Shown here one piece after another: positions 35,901 to 50,900 of a stretch of DNA of 64,000 nt. Numbering within the stretch: the first letter of the stretch is position 1; every line of letters starts with the position of its first letter. Where the stretch lies: the NCBI RefSeq assembly GCF_050948175.1, contig NC_135200.1, positions 9,105,001-9,169,000 on the forward strand, read 5' to 3'. The position numbers and the translations under genes are program-made. Below the pieces are notes generated by a model, which searched no databases, was not told where the DNA came from, and saw nothing but the letters and a program-made list of their open reading frames with translations. Source of the DNA: Xylocopa sonorina (lineage: Eukaryota; Arthropoda; Insecta; Hymenoptera; Apidae).

Positions 35901-38900
35901 TTTGAACGAAATAAGGGTCGTATCTCTGGGAGGCTGGTTCGCTGTACTTCAGATTGATATATAAATGTCACGGTTATCTATCACGTAAATATTTCGTCAT
36001 TGAAGGGTTAATGCCGTGAATATACTGCGAGTTGGAACGTTGTTCTCTAAATATTTACTAATTCTTTGATGGATGTTGCTCGAAGCATTCATAGCATAGT
36101 CGATGTTATTGACGCATATGATATTGAAACAATCCATTTTACACTATGTCTTCTTTTATTTCACGCATATTTGTTTAGCTACTGAAACTGAGCGATAATA
36201 TAATGCTTCGAGCATGTCGAACAATTACTAAAAATTCAACGAAGAAGTTTCGCAACTTATCATAATTACTTGCAAAACTTCAAATGAGTTAACAGAACCA
36301 TCTTCGTGTTTTCCATTCTCGTTATGTGGCCATTAAAATATCAAAAGTTTCTGTCGCAACGCTTCCACAACGGTCTCCAAGAAAACACGCAACTATCGCA
36401 TTATAGCCCTTGGTCGTTGTCAGTACCAGGGACGATAAAGCAAGAAACGATAGCGGCGTTGAAAACAGGAAAAAAACGCGTGCAGCCGAGTATGCAGTAT
36501 CCGCGAGTCAGATTTTCGAGCCACGGATAGAGATATATTGTATGCGGGAAATTGGCATGCATTTTGTATTCGTGTTCCACGGAAGACGAACGTTCTCGTG
36601 TTTCCAGGTCGATAGTCAGCATAATGTAGCTGAGCAAAGGGCATATGAGTGCGTTCTGGTGTAAGGGTAAATTGGCGAACGATCCCGGGAAAAGAACACG
36701 CGGCGGATGGAGAGGAGGGTATCTCCGTTTAAATTGCGGCGGACCACGTGTTTAACAATCCTTTAAACGCGGTGGAAGAGAAAAACACGGATTACGAAAA
36801 TCTATTTTTACCTCGCTTCGGCCTCTAAATCGCTTCGTAACTCGTTACTTCCTTCTTTCTGGTTGAAGTGCGGTACTGGAAATTTTTATTGCATCACTCG
36901 ACTATTAAACGCGCTTATTTTTTGTACTTCTTCTACTGTCGATACTAGGAAAATGTTATTGCTTTTTTTGTTTGATCGTGTGGTCATAAAGAACACACGC
37001 TACAGTGACTGAAATGAGTTAAACGTGAATCAGTTTGTCGTTGATATTCATTGGAAAATTATACAAAAAGTATGTAATTAATATTTGCAGACATTTCCAA
37101 GAAACGTGTATAGTTTTTCGTAATCATAATGCTATTCTTTTCTACTTGAACAATTTTTCACGAATTTCGCAAAGACAGGATCGATGTATGAAACAAAAGA
37201 GTACTCTAGCCTCGTAGAAGGTTTCTATGCTTTTTTACATTCCTTTACTTTCATAGCACATTCCATTAATTTCACTTGAATGCAACAACTCTGAAAAAAA
37301 AGCCGAGTTCCTTCCCTTTTTTTCTCATCTCGGACAAGAAAATTACCATTTTTTCACGCGGGCCCTCGCACTCCGAACTTACGAACTTATCACACCGATC
37401 TGCATACTCCGCTCTGAAAACGTTCATTTCATGGAGCGACCGCCGGTAATGACTTCCTGCTCTCGCAATGCAAACGATCCGCCCGCGATCGACGATACGA
37501 AAGCGAGGCTACGCGTGTACAACGTCACCCCCGATCGTGGAGAGGAGCCGAACAATGATTAAATTATTATCATCACGATGGAACGAAAGTGGCGGGAAGG
37601 GTGAGGGGTGGTTACGTGTAATATGGCGTGGTATCGGGTTCGGATGGATCGACAGGAAGAGAAGAATTCTCGTGTTTCCAGGTCGTTGCGGTCGCCACGA
37701 TACAGGGCGTTTCGAAAGTAACGCTGAACGATGGGAAATTCCAAGGTCGATCGTTTGGCTTTTGTCAGCGTGGAATTCGTTGTATGCCAAAGGTAGCCAT
37801 AAATTAAGCCCTTCCTGGATACTTTATTGTGGACCAGAGAGTTTGGCTGTTTTGCGACTACATGGGGTTGGGTCACTCTTCGTATTGTATAACCTGCGAG
37901 TGAATTTTGGACGTTTTTTGTAGTAAATATCGCTGCAGATAAAGTGAGAAAATAATTCAAAGTCTTGAAATTTCATTTATGTCAGAATTTTCTCGGTTAA
38001 CGTATTAATTAATTTTCCAGTGATGGTATTGAAACGCACCGTATATCGTTGGTTAAAAAGACCATACGTTCAGTAACCTGTACCTTGTAAAAGGCGACCG
38101 TTCGATGGTATGGGTGGGACATAATGCTAGGAAAGGTATCTATCACTGGCGTCAGCTTAAACCGTGGCACAATAGAGGACAAGGGCCTTTACCTGGTCCT
38201 CGAACACCAGCCTCCACCCTAGCCGCATATTGGCCTCTGCTCCACTCTACCATTTTCTATAGCGTTTCTACTCGCCTTCGCCAGGTATTCTGCCCTTTTT
38301 CACCGCGAGGCATCGGTCAGTGATGGCTTCGATCCAATCCCGAAGAGATCTTGTCGCTGACCTTCTACGAAAGAATTCTAAAATAACTTTCGCAGACTCT
38401 GTTTCTAGATTGATCGTTCCACTTTGATTTTGACAGAGAAAGGTCGTTCAATATTTTTTATGAAACGTATTCCTCGTGTTACAGGGATTTATATACATCA
38501 TAATGTTTGTAGATATTCGCAGATAAAGTTTGATACATTCCAGCAATTCTCGCGTAACAAATTGCACGCGTTGAGTTTCTATGGGGAACGTTGGCAGATA
38601 TGGTACCGAAGTGGTTTTCCTGAATGCGCGTTTCCAAGTTCTAAGCTTCTCGGAGATTACCCTTGCACGCTGCATTCTTTGAGATTTCTTTTACCCAGGC
38701 TGATCCCAGCGAAATTCCAAGGAACACACTGACCACCCTTAAGAACGCTTACAAACTTAGGGACACACACAATAGCCAACCGGTCATTCGGAGTTCAGGT
38801 ATATACTCACAGAATCCAAACTTTCTGATCGTCACAGGCAAACTTTACTTCAGAAAAATTTGTTCCACAGCAGGCGTAAGAGAGAGTTTAGGATTGAAAT

Positions 38901-41900
38901 TCTTGGACTACAGTACTTGTAGTAAAATAATAATTCATATCGATCCACGTTCTACGTATTTTATGTCTTTCTAACTAGGCTACAAGACTTCATTTGTATT
39001 TATACCTATATTACATGAGCAAAACTTAGGTGAAACTCTGCAAGAATCAGAAACGCCACGATATTATTTCTTCGAAGAGCGAATCAGCCAATAACCAGAA
39101 GACCTCACCGAGAACAAGCCCTATCAGTTTTCATTTCCCAATTGACCACACGCGCAGATGGCCAGAGAAAGTGGCCGCGTTTTATAATAGTTAAATTGCC
39201 GTTATCTATCTACTTAGGCCGTTCGTTGCTCGACAATTGCATCCTTTGGCCCCGCGTCTTTCATTGCGCTAACTGCTTCCTATCGTCGTCGAACGGCTTC
39301 GTTCCCCGTCTCGAAAGATCGCCCGTTTCATAGCTTTCGCCAACCGTGCGAGGAATCCCTAGGCCCTTCTTCCTCCCCCACGCGCGGACCGTCGCTCAAA
39401 CCACACGGGGAAGAGGAATACGTGTCTGAATGCCTCTACTCGTCGACCGGATGTCCTCCCCTCCTCTTCCTTTCATTTCTTCACCGCATCATCTTCGTTA
39501 TCGTCATCTTCCTTCATCCACCGTGATGGTACAACCGTTGACGCGTTTCACCTTCCTCAGCTATTTCGCGAAACGGACAAGTCTCGCGTTTCCGATTGCC
39601 ACGGGTGGCTTTGCAGGTGTAAGAATGGATGAGAGTCGCGACCTCGTCGCAATCTCTTGCTGAAGCGGTACTAACGGAGGCGAGGCTATCAAAGCCATGG
39701 AAAAGGATCCAACTGATGATATGATATGATAATATAGTCTTTTATCATTTGAAACTGTTAAAGTTCCGTTGATTATTTGAGAAATCTGATCTTGCAGCGA
39801 GAAACTGTTGAGTCTTGCAAGATCCGCGATTGAGTAACAAATAAATCGGAGAAATCATTATTACGCAAGTAAGGGAAAAAGGTTACGGAACTTATAACAA
39901 CCCTTTGAAACGATGTCGAGTTGTAAATGGAGATCTTACGTTGCTCCCGTCAGAATGTTTCATACAGCCGCGAAGATATGAGAAAAGTTGTCGAATGGTA
40001 CGACAAACGTTTATCTTTCGAAGAACAAACCGTGCCTCGTATGCTCTGGAATCGCTTTTGGGATGAAATGAACTCTGACGTTTGTATACTTGCGGGATAT
40101 TGAATCGTAGATCACGAATGCTGTAAATAAGACAAATAATCTAATACTATTCATTATTTCTTTCACCTTACATATAAATCGAGACATTTGCGCGAAACTT
40201 TAAAGGAAACATTGATTCATTGAACGTTTATCTACATCCTAAGTGTACTTTTATCGTTAATCAAACGAAAATGCGTTGCATCTGCTTGAAAATGTTGGAA
40301 GCGCGAATGTGTGCGCTATTATTATCGCGATATGGTTTAGGACGCGTACCCGTCTGTTTGTTCAGATGTTAACAATCGATCGAAGCATGGGTAGATATTA
40401 TGGTATATCGTAAGGAACTGAATTTTACAAGTAACACCCCATCATAATAATTCGTAGTCAACTTCGTTTATTAAACTATATTTCGTGTACGCGATAAATA
40501 CATTTTTATTTCGAATTTAATACCGAGGCAAGCTTCGAACTTCAATATTTTTCATATTAATATCATATTTTTCATTTAATACTGAATATTTTTTTGAAAA
40601 AATAAAATGATATACATTTATTGCTAGTTTTATTAGAGCTGAACTGAATATCGCAAACGATCGAATTGAATATCGAATGTACAACTGCTTTAAAACACTG
40701 TCAATGAGTACCTATACATACACCTAAAATAATTTATTCTGCTCGCGTTGCTTTCAATTTTGTCCACTCAACCGCCTCATTTAACTAAAATGAACCGTGC
40801 ACGTTTCCGTCTTTAGATAACCACAAATATTCGAAGAAGTTGATAGTGAAATTACAGAATTTGTTAAGAGATAGCTAGATTTACGACCTAATACTTTCCC
40901 AAGTAAACGCCTCTTATCTTAAACCCCCTCGATTCTTCTAAAAAAAAAGCTCCATTTGTCCCTCGTTCGGGATCCAAATGTACCGTTTGTCAGCCAGCAG
41001 AATTCCCAACAGAATTCAGCAAGGCGACCAGCGGTTCCTCTGTTTTCCCATTATATGCCTCTTATTGGGACCGCGACTCGTCTCCGACGTTAGCTGGCAT
41101 TACAAGAAATTACGGTTTCTTTCGAGGCGTACGAACCGTCGTCATTTGCCGTAATTCCCATTATTATTCTCGTTGGTGGCGTCTAAGCGCGTAAAGAGCC
41201 GTAGCTACGGCGGTTCTGTCGTCTCATGGTAGCCGGTGCAGGGGCCACTGACCGCCCCTGGCAAGGCTTTCTCGTCTTCCACTTCTTCTTTTCGGTTTTG
41301 TTCTACCCGTGGAACGAGGCGAGAGGGAAGGCAGCAAGCACACGTGTGCCTGCGTGCCATCGAATCGCATCGGCGCACCTTCGAGCACCTTAACTGCAGC
41401 CTCGATTGGGACGAGCACCTTTACGAAAGAATAGGCGACCGACTTGGATCGAGGGACTATCTCCGCTCGCTGGGAACGGTGAAGGGCCTTTTCATTCGGT
41501 TCTTTAATTACCCTGTTCAGCGGTTCGGTTTACGCGTTGATCGTTGGGTAGTAATTAGCCGAGGTGTAAAAATGGTTATTACACTTTCGATTTCGTGGAG
41601 GTTGTTGGTCTGGATAAATACGCGGAGCATGCTTAACGCGTAACGATACCGGTTAATTAATCGTTTACAAGTCTCTTGCCACTGGATGATCAATGAAAAT
41701 TAAATTCGACTACTTTCCTGTGGGGGGAGAATGAAGACATGGATTTGTCGTTTTGTGAGATTTATCGTATGTACGAGTAGGTGTTAAATAATGACAAAGT
41801 AAAATGTTATTAAACAAAATTGGTTTCAGATAACGCGATGTCTTCAAATAACTGAAGGAGTATCCATCTCCTTCTCTCTTAATTGAGTCTCTTCAAAGAA

Positions 41901-44900
41901 ACGTGAAAAGTTGGTAACGACAAAGGTATAAAAGTTGCAATTTCGCCCAGCCGGATCCCACGGTAACACAGGACTATCTCTTTCGAGCAAAGAATCACTT
42001 TACATAACGTTGAAGCTGGCGTGGACCAAGGCTTAGCTGATCTTGCATTTGCTTGACGCGACGAGTCTATCTTTTTTGACTTGGAAATGAGCAGGAATGG
42101 AGCGATCTGATTCGCATGGAATGAAAATGTTGCGACGCAAATCCGTGGATTACGCGTGCACCGTTTAATTCCTCGATACAACCGAGTGAACTGGTCAGCG
42201 GATCGTGGTCCGATCCGCTTTCTGAAACTTTCGTCCCGTATCCAAACAGGAAGTTGCGTTAAACACACCGTGAAACTTTTCGTACCAGCAGAGAGATACA
42301 TTCCACTAAGTTTAAGTACGATTAACGTATTTCGATAATGCATCATGTGCTCTAATAACTCAAAGCAGTAATATTACATACAGAAGATGTACTAACTTAT
42401 GATAAAACGCTAAAAGGGATAAGATAGAAAATTAGTTCCGAATCTTGTTTGGGCAGAACCCAGAATAGTATAGAGAGGTGGATTTTCGAGCAGTGACTAA
42501 ACCACGAACGTATACGATTCCCTCGTACGCTTCGCGGACAGTGACTCGATTCAAAGGAATCCTTTCAAGACCCTCGATAGCCACATTCAAACCGTTGCTC
42601 GATGAGCCTTTGCAACATCAAGAAATCGAGCTCGCCCAAGCGATATCGAGAATCTAATGACGGATTTTCGTCGATTAATAAAGAAGATGAACATCCTGGA
42701 TGATTAGATCTCAATGTTAAATCTGTGGAATCACGCTATTGTGTAACAATCCTTCTGTGAATGTCACAATCGTTGAAATATGTGATTGCAACGGACGAAT
42801 AGTTAGTCATTACACAAACCGTGTAAAGCGTACCGATTATAGTGTTTCTAATAGTTAGGTATCTCAACAAAACGAATGAGAAGAAAATGAAACCCATGGA
42901 AAGTTCAATTACATAGCACCGGTCGAGCATAATTTCTCTTCCTTCCCATTAACGAACAAAATTAAGAACGTTCCTCTAATTTCTTTGGGTGTTTCAGAAA
43001 TCAATAGAAATGTTCACCCCTCTTTTTGCACAGCAAATTGTCTGTTGGTACCTCGCCAATTGCATTCGACCATCCGCCTCTCTTCGCTGCATACCGATGC
43101 AAGGATGCGGTGTAATCGCATCGAGAGCATCGCCTCTCTCTCTAGTCCGGCGGATATTTATCGTCCACGTGTTGTTCGTTATGAAACGAGTCTACAAAAT
43201 GGAAAAGGGGAACGCTTTCAGAACCCGGTGTACGCGCGCCTCTAGTCTAGGAGTAGGTTCCGTTAGGAAATTCCTCTCTCATTCCCTCTGTCGACCCGCG
43301 AAAGTGCTGAAACGCGTGACCCGTCCATGGTTTTTTCATACACACGCATTGTACCAGCTACGACGAATAGCTTTATTGTTTTAAGTTCTTTCGAGGCGAG
43401 GAACCTCCACGGCTAGTCTTTTTTTTCTGTTGCTTCCTCTCGGCTCCTCCCGTTTTTCTTCCGTTTTTTCCCTTTGTCCTCTCGCTTCTTTCACCGGTGA
43501 TGGACAGGGCTGGGTGGTAAACAGGGCTAGTCGCGAGATTCGCGAACCCGTATTGAATGGTTCTCTCGCTGGGTGCGTTCAAAGGGTGAAATTGAGACGC
43601 GCAACGCCCGGAATGAGAGTGGTGAACGGCCACGGAGGGGAGGTAGCACTCTTTCAGCTCAGCCTGGTCTATAAGCTCCTTTCAAGCGAACGGAGCACGG
43701 GCTATCAAGACGGTCTTAAACAGCTCTGAAATTCATGACTCGAGAGTGGCGACCAGCGAACATCGGATTGCTAATCTTCCGCGTTCGCGTACAATCACCC
43801 GGATGATTTATTTGAAAATCGAAGTACCCTAGTACGACATCGACTCGCTGCGACGCCATGCGGTTTAGAAGTTATGCATTCGTGCATGTGGGTATTATCT
43901 GTTTCCTTATCGTTCCTGCTATTTATTATTATGTTATGCTTTTCTATCGACTAGTAACCGCGATCCTTCTTTTTAAATGTACGTCTGAAGATCTGTATCT
44001 GGAGCATCTTTGGAACAATGTGTTGCAGTAACAAAGATACTAAAAACAATACGGCTATAAAGGAACCGATAGAGTAATGAAACAATGCGGCTATAAAGAT
44101 ACCATATTCTTTTGTTATAGGGAAATTACGGGGAACAAATTACCAAAGGCAGATATGACCATTTAACGAGACATTCAGGAAATTCTAGATCCTGGCTCAG
44201 CTCGTAAAGGTTTTAATGGTAATGGTTACGAAATTTCAGAACTTTCTAAAGACAGTATCTCTCACTCCAAAAATTTTGAACGATGATAATTACACGTCCA
44301 ACGAAATATTAGAAAATACCTTTGGTGTTTCAACAAAGCTACACAAGCCATTTCATCGTTCGCCATTCGATACGAGCACCTGTTCTCCAACAAGGGCCTC
44401 AATTTCCATCGAACAATGAATTCCTTTAAGCAATTCTTTTGTCTCTTGGTGTTCCGCCGCAGTGGCTATCAGAAGTGCGATGCGTGAAAAGTGAAAATAA
44501 CTGGTGAATGGGTCTAACACGTTGGAAATGCGTACCTATACGCTCAAGGTCTCTATCAGAGGCGGAAATTCTCGGTTACTTGAGCACGACTATGAAAGGG
44601 CGTTAAAAAGTGTAACAGTTCCCCTAGTCTGTTACACCACGTCAGACGTCAAAGTTACCAAAGCGTTTCAAACGGTTTTTTTTTCTTTAATATTACCATT
44701 TGGAGCTTCAAACATTGATGAACTACAGATATATCTATAATGGTACTTAGAGAGATGTTCTTCACTCAGTTACAAAGCATTGGTAGGTATATTTTAAATG
44801 GAACGAAACGAAACACGCAAGGCAGGAATGGTTGGAACTGTTTTCGTAAACTTGGCCACGCGAATACAATTGATTGTGCAATCGTGGTCCGCAGTTGCGC

Positions 44901-47900
44901 GCTGTTATTACCGCACAGTGCATACACCGAAGGATACTCACTTTTACCGCGATACCGCGTTTCCTGTCTATATACCTGCTTTCAACTTCGCAATATACCT
45001 GCCGCGAATCGAGTGACGAAGCGTATACCAAGCATATGGCCATTTCTTGCTTTCCTTTTTGTACATACGAACTTTTGCATCCCGACATTTCTCGTTCGAT
45101 TTACTGCGTCGTGAGGCAAGTTGAAGGTAAAAGGAGATAATAAGGATAGGAATGTTCGTTTCGGTGTCTTTAGTCTTGAATTGTTCTTGCACGAAACGAC
45201 TCGATTGAACGCGCGCGTGATGTCTTTATAAGAAGTGACCAGGAAACCAACTTCTTATAAGCATTCTTATTGAAATTGTATCTTCTATCAGATTTTTAAT
45301 TTGTAGAATACGCAAATGACATGTCAGCTTCCTGTTCACCTAAATACCTCTTCATTTACATCAATCTTTTCGAGGAACCACGATGACTCAACAATTGAAT
45401 CAACGGAGAAAGTAAGGAATAACTGTCTCTAATAAGAGTCTTACTAAAATGTGAGCAATTCGCACAGATATTAATACAGAACTCACAAAATAAGGTGTAC
45501 AATATTCTTGGAATTATCTTTATAAAAGTATGAATTTGCACAAACATCTACAGTTTACAAAATATGCACACCTGTGCAAAAACGAAGAAACCTTAACACA
45601 CATGCAGATAAGAAAAAAAACTTCTACTGCTACACGCATAGTGATTATAAAAAAAAAAAGTGATCGAAGATAGCAATTCTATTCTTTTACAGTCCGTAAG
45701 GCCAAACCCTAACGACCATCAAAAAAAGATCGCGCCTATAAAACCTCGTCCACAACCATATTCCTCGAAACGGGGTTAAACGAGTGGCACGCGATTAAAG
45801 GGGTCTTCCCGGAACCCTTAATGAACACCTTTCGTTTTCTTGCTCGGCCGAACAGCACGGACGGGTATTTCCTGTTTCGAGCGAGCGCGGGGGTTGGCGG
45901 AGAGGAAGGATTAGATCCGCGAAATGTTTTCACGCAGAAAACACTCGCCGTATGACCGCCCATGCGTTCTTGACCGAGCAATTTGTAGGAGTACGCGCTC
46001 GTCTGTGTAACATGGTTCCGTCGGTGACTCCGAGGAACGGCGAACGGGCTAGAAAGGGGCGAGTAAGGTCAGCGGGACGAGGAGGTAAGGAGAGCGAAGT
46101 TGCGAGCCAAGTTCGCGAAGGTAAAACGTGGAAAGGGAGGTTATAGAAGCCGGGAGAGAAGAAGAATAAAAGGGGATCCCAGCCAGGGCGGCTATGGAAG
46201 GATCGTCGAGAAGGGTGGGGGCTAGCCGGGAAACTGCTATCAAGACGGTCTGGAGTCTCTGCACCGCGATCCACGGGACATAACCTAACCCAAGCTAACG
46301 AGTTGTCGCCCTGGATTCTCCCCGCGTGCCCTGGTATAAATAATTCTTTCGTTTTCGTCGCAGGTTTTCGAAACTTTTCACGATTAGGGGTTGAGGAAGG
46401 TTGGGGTAGGTTGAGGATCGCGAGCGCCATTTTGGAGCATGATAGATGCTGGTAATATGTTGTTTTATGTAATTCCAGTAACACGATTGCAGTAAATGTA
46501 GTGGAAATCTTTCGTTGTCTTCCATTATTAAGATGTAATTAACGGTTTAATTTGTACGTAGATGATCACGTGAATTTCTAAAGGTTCTTATTCCCGTGCA
46601 AAGTACGCCTTGACCTGGTCGAAGTTAATTTAACGAGAGGACCGCGCGGAAGCTCATCTAGAGTCCTGGTGCCTCGTAAGGATACTCAAGGCGAGCCGCG
46701 AAGTACGGTACGAGTCGAGTGCCAAATTGGACTCGGTCCTTTTCCCCGATGTCCTCCGAACTTCCCCGTACTTTTTCCATTAACCGTACAAAGTAAAATT
46801 AATTTGATGAATTACGAAAGTTACCGCTCAAACGATAAACAGAACGGAATTTTCTCGCCCTATCTGGTATTAAAGTTAACGCTCATTTGCCTCTTGATTG
46901 TTGAGTCATCTATGATAAAAAGTATAACGCGTAAAATGTAATTTCATTAGGCAGATAAGCTCCTAAAAGCGCTGTTAGCATCGCACGAAGCGATTAATTA
47001 GCGGCATATGTCGTTACGCGTGATCACGAGTGGAAGGGTTGAAGCGGACGATAGAAGGATGAAGGAACGTTCAGTCGAGGAATTTTCGATGTCGTACGCT
47101 TTACTTTTTGCCTTTCACGTTAACGTTTTACGTAGACCTTTGTCGTCGCGACGTGGTAAGACAGGATCTGCCCAAGGCTATCAAATGAGATGCCTCCATT
47201 GAAAGAGTAATCTTCCGCCACTTAAACTGTTCGTGCGTCCTTCGGACGTTGCTAAGAATTCGCACACCACGCCACGAACGTGAACAAATAATTGCAGGAT
47301 TGATGTAATTACAGAATCGTGCGTTGCAACGAGGGAACCTGGTGATTTAAAAATTAGAATCACAATGCAGAGCGAACGTTTTATCGTAATTGCATTTGAT
47401 GGTAACCGTAACAAGAACGAAACTATTTTCATCGTAATATACTGTAATTATTTTATTCCTCTTGGAAATAATTTGATTATTTTCATTGCATTTCATTTCC
47501 ATTTCATTTTGTTTATTCCCATTTGCATTTTTATTTTCGTCAATCGATTATTTTCCCTGGATTTAATTTGTTAGGATATTCAGGTAGAACCCATTTGTTT
47601 TTACGCTTCACCGCTTTCCGGTTTTTATATCACTTTTACTCGTGCAAGTTGCATCGTGTGCACCACGGGTTGGTAAAGCGGTCGGTTAAGAACGCGAGAG
47701 CGATGAACTAATTCCAATTCAACAAAGTGCAATAACCGTTATATAGATACTCGAGTTAATCGTATCGATCGACCTTATGCAACATGGAACTTTGATTTCT
47801 GTGATCTGAAGCCGAAGATAATCGTTTCTACTGGGTGTGCAAACCTCGTTAATTGCAATAAGGCTTCGCCTTTCGTCTGGTCTTAAGTCTTTTAAAAGTA

Positions 47901-50900
47901 ATATGTTACAAATAGTTCTTGTTTCATACATAAAGATCCTATCCGATCGCATCATTTTTCCCACATTAATATTTAACAAGGACTTTCGTTCCGCCATTGT
48001 ATCCAACGTAGCATGAAAATGAAACGAAAATATCAATTTTACTGTCAGTCATGAAATGTCTACCTTGTTTCCCATAAAGTTACCTAGCAGATCCAATTCA
48101 TAATTTTACTTACAAACATCCAAGAATAATTTCACTTCTCGTTAAAGCTACTTTCAATTCCATTACTTTCACGAAATAATTTTTCGATAAATATAGAAAT
48201 AATAGGATACGAACGACAATAGATGAGCTGATACTTTCATTCGTAGGTATTCAACAAAAATGTCTCTGTTCTTTAACCGTCTCGAATTCCATTACTCTCA
48301 TCGCTATCGGAGCAAGTAACCCAATTACCAGTCTTAGCTCTAGGCGCATGAGAAATAGTCGGCTGAACCTCCATCGAATCTTCTTTAGGAGATAAAAAAA
48401 AAAAAGAAACACGCTCCAAACGTGATTAAACGATCGTACGATCTGGAAAAAAAACACGGAACAGACACCCGTGACTCGATCGTGCAAAAGTGATAGCGTG
48501 CATCGCCTTGTTTCCTCCCTTCTCCTGTAGGATTTCCCTTGAAAGGGCTTCCTTCCCTAGACCAGGCACGCGATGCTTACAAATTTACGTCCCATTTACA
48601 TATCGCGAACCGACAGCTGCCTCGTTCAGCCCGATTGTTCAGTGAACTTTAAACACCTCTGTTTTACGCTGCATCCCTCCGGCCCGTTCTTCACGCATTC
48701 GCACGTGCATAATGAAATTCGCACGGTTAACCCTGTCGGAGTTGGACTCCCAGTCGTGTTCCGCGGTTCTTCTTCAGCCGGAGGACAGTTGCTTGCCTGC
48801 AGCCACCGTGAATTTCGCTAATTCGTTCCGCAACCAGATATAGATATTGCGAAACCATCCGAGTTTTTGTTAGGCGAGCTCGTAGGTCGCTGGGATGCCA
48901 GGAGAATATCGTTATTCTCGATTCGAGAATGAAACTTTGATATGGTTAAGGTTGAATTGAAATCGTGCAATTCTCAAATAGCTACTCGATCCTCTTCATT
49001 GTATATTGATCAAGTTTTACCGCGACAAAGTATAAAATTATAATCTATATTCGGTTCAAAGAAGACTTATCAGAATGAAATTAGAATCATGATTTTTGTT
49101 GCGAAACGACAATGGTATTTCAATCTTCAACGAATGTCAGGTTCTGCTTAAGAAGTGGTAGAATTGTATTTCGAATCCCTACGAATGACAGATTAATATG
49201 GACAGTGGTAACGGAATCATATTTTCCTTGTACCACTTACCCCTATTTTCGACCTGATTCTTTCAACCAGGCAAGTCGACAGGGCAATTATAAAATGATT
49301 AGAACCGTTTCAGATGTCTTTCTTGCTTGGATTCCTTTAGCATAATGGGAGTTTAGGTTCTAGGAATTGGAGACGAAAAAGGGCGAATACCTAGTCGTGG
49401 GAATGCGCAAGTCGCGAGAATGTGCACTGAATGCCCGGTGATTTTCTTGTGTGCTAATTCGAGGTTTTGCTCCGGTGAACGAGTTACTCTTCGACTCCTG
49501 AACAACGACCGTGTGTACATCGTGCCCTATGCACATTGCGCGTGACGATCCGTCTTTTTGCGTGTTTCTCTCCGACATGAAAATTACACTGCGCGAATGC
49601 TCGGGAAAATTGGTATATTCCGTTCAAACTGGCCTAACGATTAAACTCCATTGATCAAACGGGTATCTATATAAAATTTTGCTAAGATAACTCGATTTAA
49701 ACAAAAAAAAAGTTGAAAATAAAAAAGACGGACTGCTCATTCACCCCGCAAAACCCAAGGAATGCTCCTCGATTGCGGCAAGAAACAGGACCCAGAAAAA
49801 GCATCCGAAAACAGAGAGAACGAGGTTCTCCCGGTGGTTGAAATGACGTAACCGGTAGCGTAGCTCGCCGGGTTTCTTTGACGCGTGCACACGGCAAAGG
49901 AACCCGCGTCTATCGGCCGCGAGAAACTGGTTCCGGAATGCGCGACGCGGCGCAGCCACGGACTGGCATTGGACCCCCGGTGTAATGCACTTGAACGCGA
50001 TTGCATTCGAGGCAAAGGGTACAGTGGTGGACTCTGTTCTGTCTCGCGGTGGCCGTTCCGGACGCCGTCGCTGGGAGGCGGAGAGGGACATTTGGCTATC
50101 CGCCAACACGGCCGACCGAAATGAACGAGGTTCACGGTCGAGACTGGAATTCAGAAGCCACCGCCTCGGCTGGCCCTCGAATGAGATCGTAACCGCGGAA
50201 ACGGCCACGTATCCACCCTTGGAATTAGGCGACACTCCGCGATAAACAATGCGTCCGTACAGCGCGATGAGATGCGCGAGGGTTGGCTGAACGTGTCGAT
50301 TGGATGAAATTGAAAAGGAGCGAGAACGCGAATCGTTATTTAATTAAAGTTTCCATAATTGGACGGTACGGTGCATTCTTCGTGTTGCTTTAAATCTCGT
50401 CGAATTATATTTAATCCGCTCTTGGGATTGAAAAGTAAAATATATTTTAAAAAATCTCTCCGTCCGGTGTGCTAGTCATACCTCGCGCATTAAGCAGCAC
50501 AATTAATCCATTGAAAAATGCGAACAATAGAGACTTTTAGTAATCCGCCGTCGTCGACGCCCATTCTGCTTCCCACTACGTTTCTACCTCAAAAACCAAG
50601 CAATACAATCCGCTAAATATAAGTTGAACCTTGCCAGTCTCGTTTACCAGCAGCGCGGATCAATTAACGGGGTTTCCACCCAAGGGTCCAACGGTTCACC
50701 TGCTGGCCCGTGAATCATTCTTCTGAATCAATTAGACTGCGGTCGCATTATGACCACGAGGTCCTCTCAGAGTTTCGTATAATAAAGAAGCAACGCGTAT
50801 TTCGAGCCGCTACAGGCTCGCCTCTCCAGTTAGGGAAGAAATTCAGCAATTTCTCTGTGCCGGTATTGGCAGTCTAGCATAGTGGCTGGGCTGAGTCAGC

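Noticed and set aside
37700..37735. ACAGGGCGTTTCGAAA resembling a transposon end (also ACAGGGTGATTATCGAAA near 33354)
   Set aside because: No inverted partner, target duplication or transposase frame was seen; the resemblance is too short.
43703..46250. Fifteen-base word CTATCAAGACGGTCT present near 43703 and 46237
   Set aside because: One shared 15-mer is expected by chance in 64 kb and the flanks do not match.
46276..46300. CCTAA/TTAGG-like telomeric motif
   Set aside because: Only one or two imperfect units; no tandem array.
45930..46484. 184-codon minus-strand open frame in the sidekick intron
   Set aside because: GC-rich DNA has few stop codons; overlapping frames are open on both strands here, the product is Pro/Ser/Arg-rich with no domain, and no splice structure supports it.
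49737..50245. Several overlapping long frames on both strands
   Set aside because: At least four frames are open over the same CpG-rich bases, which signals composition, not coding. No protein family was recognised in any of them.
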